Positions 5,025 to 6,042 of a stretch of 6,042 nucleotides of DNA are shown here, in pieces (within the stretch, counting starts at the first letter, position 1; each line of letters opens with the position of its first letter). The position numbers were made by a program, and so were the translations under genes. The stretch lies in contig CAMBID010000057.1 of assembly GCA_945867445.1 (NCBI GenBank), positions 1 through 6,042 of the forward strand, in the 5' to 3' direction. The stretch comes from an uncultured Clostridia bacterium. GTDB lineage: Bacteria; Bacillota; Clostridia; Oscillospirales; Oscillospiraceae. The notes beneath the pieces were generated by a model that searched no databases, was not told where the DNA came from, and saw only the letters and a list, made by a program, of their open reading frames with translations.

Positions 5025-5602
5025 GGGTGGAGGGACTCACCAAGCGATACGGCGGCGAGGCGGTGCTGAAAGGCGTTTCCTTCGTTTTGCATGAGGGCAT
5101 CACCTGCCTGATGGCTCCCTCCGGGGCCGGGAAAACCACCCTGCTCCGCATCCTGCTGGGCCTGGAGCGGGCTGACGGAGGCCGCGTCACGGGGCTTGCC
5201 GGACACCGGGTCAGCGCCGTCTTTCAGGAAAGCCGCCTGCTGCCGGGGCTGGACGCGGAGGGGAACCTGCGCTTCGCCCTGGGAGCGGAATACGACAGGG
5301 CCTCCGCGGCGGAGATGCTGCGGGAGCTGGGGCTCTCCGACGTGGGGACAAAGCCCGTCCGGGACTACTCCGGCGGGATGCAGCGTCGGCTGGCGCTGGC
5401 CCGGGCGCTGCTGGCGCCCTGGGAGCTCCTGCTGCTGGACGAGCCCTTTGCGGGGCTGGACCGGGCCAGCCGGGACCGGGCGGCGGAGTGCGTCCGGCGG
5501 TACGCCGCCGGGAAGACCGTTTTGGCCGTGACGCACGATGAGACGGACGCCATTGCTCTGGGGGCAGGGGTTTTGCGGCTGTCCCAGGCCGGCAGGAGCT
5601 GA
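5015..5602 (+). CDS. ABC transporter ATP-binding protein, SsuB/TauB-like, short form
   Basis: This is the cytoplasmic ATPase that powers the importer. All nucleotide-binding motifs are present in the 195-residue product: A-loop Y12, Walker A APSGAGKTT (34-42, with A in place of the usual first G), Q-loop Q71 in FQESRLLPG, signature YSGGMQRR (118-125), Walker B LLLLDEP (138-144) with catalytic E143, D-loop L148-D149 and switch histidine H174 in VTHDE. It is shorter than the usual 240-260 residues of SsuB/TauB. The loop between strands in the first 70 residues is trimmed and the protein ends about 20 residues after the H-loop, with no C-terminal extension. It starts 10 bases before the permease stop, so it is probably translationally coupled; the G-rich run just upstream may also act as a ribosome site. 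Two consecutive stops (TGA TAG) end it. Confidence 0.94.
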   Translation: MELRVEGLTKRYGGEAVLKGVSFVLHEGITCLMAPSGAGKTTLLRILLGLERADGGRVTGLAGHRVSAVFQESRLLPGLDAEGNLRFALGAEYDRASAAEMLRELGLSDVGTKPVRDYSGGMQRRLALARALLAPWELLLLDEPFAGLDRASRDRAAECVRRYAAGKTVLAVTHDETDAIALGAGVLRLSQAGRS

Positions 5603-5885
5603 TAGGGCGAGGGGACCGCTCCCGCCGGGGACGCTGGGGAAACCGGCGGATTTCCCCCTTCCGGGGCATGCCGGGTCCCGCCCCGGCAGACGGGAGAGCC
5701 GTCGTGGAAGCCCGGCGGCTTGCAAGGGGCTATCCTTTTCCAATCAAAGGGATAGCCCCTTGCGCTTCCCAAGAAAGAGGACATACAGAACGGCAGAGCC
5801 GAAAACTCTTGAACCGCCCCGAGCCGGGACACAGCTTGCACAGGCACAGCACAAGCTGCAGCGCCTTGCATCGGAGGTCAATCGA
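5603..5885. other. Non-coding region after the ABC operon
   Basis: No open frame here has a ribosome site together with protein-like composition. The region holds several inverted repeats: CCGCCGG/CCGGCGG at 5622-5628 and 5643-5649, a GCCGGG/CCCGGC pair near 5668-5685, the long hairpin at 5722-5763, and CAGCTTG/CAAGCTG at 5832-5838 and 5852-5858. It could be a structured 3' untranslated region or hold a small RNA, but I see no clear promoter for one. Confidence 0.4.
5722..5763. repeat. Long inverted repeat, 14-bp perfect arms plus extension
   Basis: GCAAGGGGCTATCC (5722-5735) is the exact reverse complement of 5750-5763. Past one bulged G the stem continues with TTT/AAA. No T run follows on either strand, so it is not a classical terminator. 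It lies about 120 bases past the ATPase stop and may be a 3'-end stabilising hairpin or a small palindromic element. Confidence 0.75.
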
Positions 5886-5925
5886 AAAGCATCCGTACCA
5901 AAACGGTACGGATGCTTTCCTGTTT
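5886..5925. terminator. Probable bidirectional intrinsic terminator
   Basis: AAAGCATCCGTACC (5886-5899) pairs perfectly with 5905-5918 around a five-base loop. On the plus strand the stem ends in TTT followed by CCTGTTTT. On the minus strand it ends in a TTTT run. It would terminate the ABC operon (about 300 bases past the last stop) and any gene coming from the right on the minus strand. Confidence 0.65.
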
Positions 5926-5989
5926 TACGGACACCGCCCTTAAGCCGCGCTTCCCCCATTGGGATGCTAGTATTTGCTTTCGCCGGGCT

Positions 5990-6042
5990 CATACTAGTTC
6001 TTGATAAAAAGCTTTAAAAGCTTTTGATAGCGCCGCAGGCGC
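5990..6042 (+). repeat. Dispersed palindromic repeat, copy 3, cut by the window edge
   Basis: The copy reads CATACTAGTTCTTGATAAAAAGC, then TTTAAAAGCTTTTGATAGCGCC-GCA-GGCGC. The first 23 bases match the arm of the palindrome at 890-912 in 20 places. The AAAGCTTTTGA segment matches copy 2. The final hairpin uses GCGCC/GGCGC where copies 1 and 2 have a GCGC-GAA-GCGC form, so the stem is kept although the bases differ. The right end lies outside the window. Confidence 0.7.

Noticed and set aside
5744..5992. Minus-strand 82-codon open frame near the right edge.
   Set aside because: It spans the terminator hairpin at 5886-5925 and most of the hairpin region, lacks a convincing ribosome site and shows no protein family features.
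5538..6017. Plus-strand 159-codon open frame after the ATPase gene.
   Set aside because: It starts within the ATPase gene in another frame and runs through two long inverted repeats, a terminator and a dispersed repeat. It is a by-product of composition.

Overview
The window is GC-rich, with strong AGGAGG-type ribosome binding sites, sigma-A-type promoters, lipobox-bearing lipoproteins, a TTG start and a TM1266-family gene. Together these suggest a high-GC gut-type Clostridia genome, probably Oscillospiraceae-like. The taxonomic placement is inference from content and composition, not from a marker gene. All five plus-strand genes look intact. No mobile-element gene, tRNA, rRNA or CRISPR array is visible.

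Layout. Positions 1-114 hold three consecutive hairpins. Positions 113-616 (minus) encode a small lipoprotein of unknown function with a seven-residue tandem repeat. A divergent region at 617-1032 carries a good plus-strand sigma-A promoter (789-817), a copy of a dispersed palindromic repeat and a perfect 22-bp-arm palindrome. Positions 1033-2589 encode malQ (4-alpha-glucanotransferase, GH77). Its last 28 codons lie beyond the usual end of the family and contain a second promoter (2527-2555). That promoter drives a roughly 280-nt structured leader with an intrinsic terminator (2702-2742) and a segment that could pair with the terminator's 3' arm as an antiterminator.

The leader feeds a four-gene operon: a TM1266-like ferredoxin-fold small protein (2840-3097), an SsuA/ThiY/NMT1-type substrate-binding lipoprotein (3116-4132), its permease (4263-5024) and its ATPase (5015-5602). 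The last three form a complete ABC importer. The substrate cannot be read from sequence. The small protein belongs to a family known from [FeFe]-hydrogenase maturation loci and is an odd partner for this importer. A copy of the dispersed repeat sits between the binding-protein and permease genes.

Positions 5603-6042 hold no convincing gene. They contain GC-rich hairpins, a long inverted repeat, a probable bidirectional terminator (5886-5925) and a third repeat copy running off the window edge.

The most interesting items are the riboswitch-like leader coupled to a TM1266-like/ABC-importer operon, and the dispersed repeat family whose terminal hairpin shows compensatory base changes.
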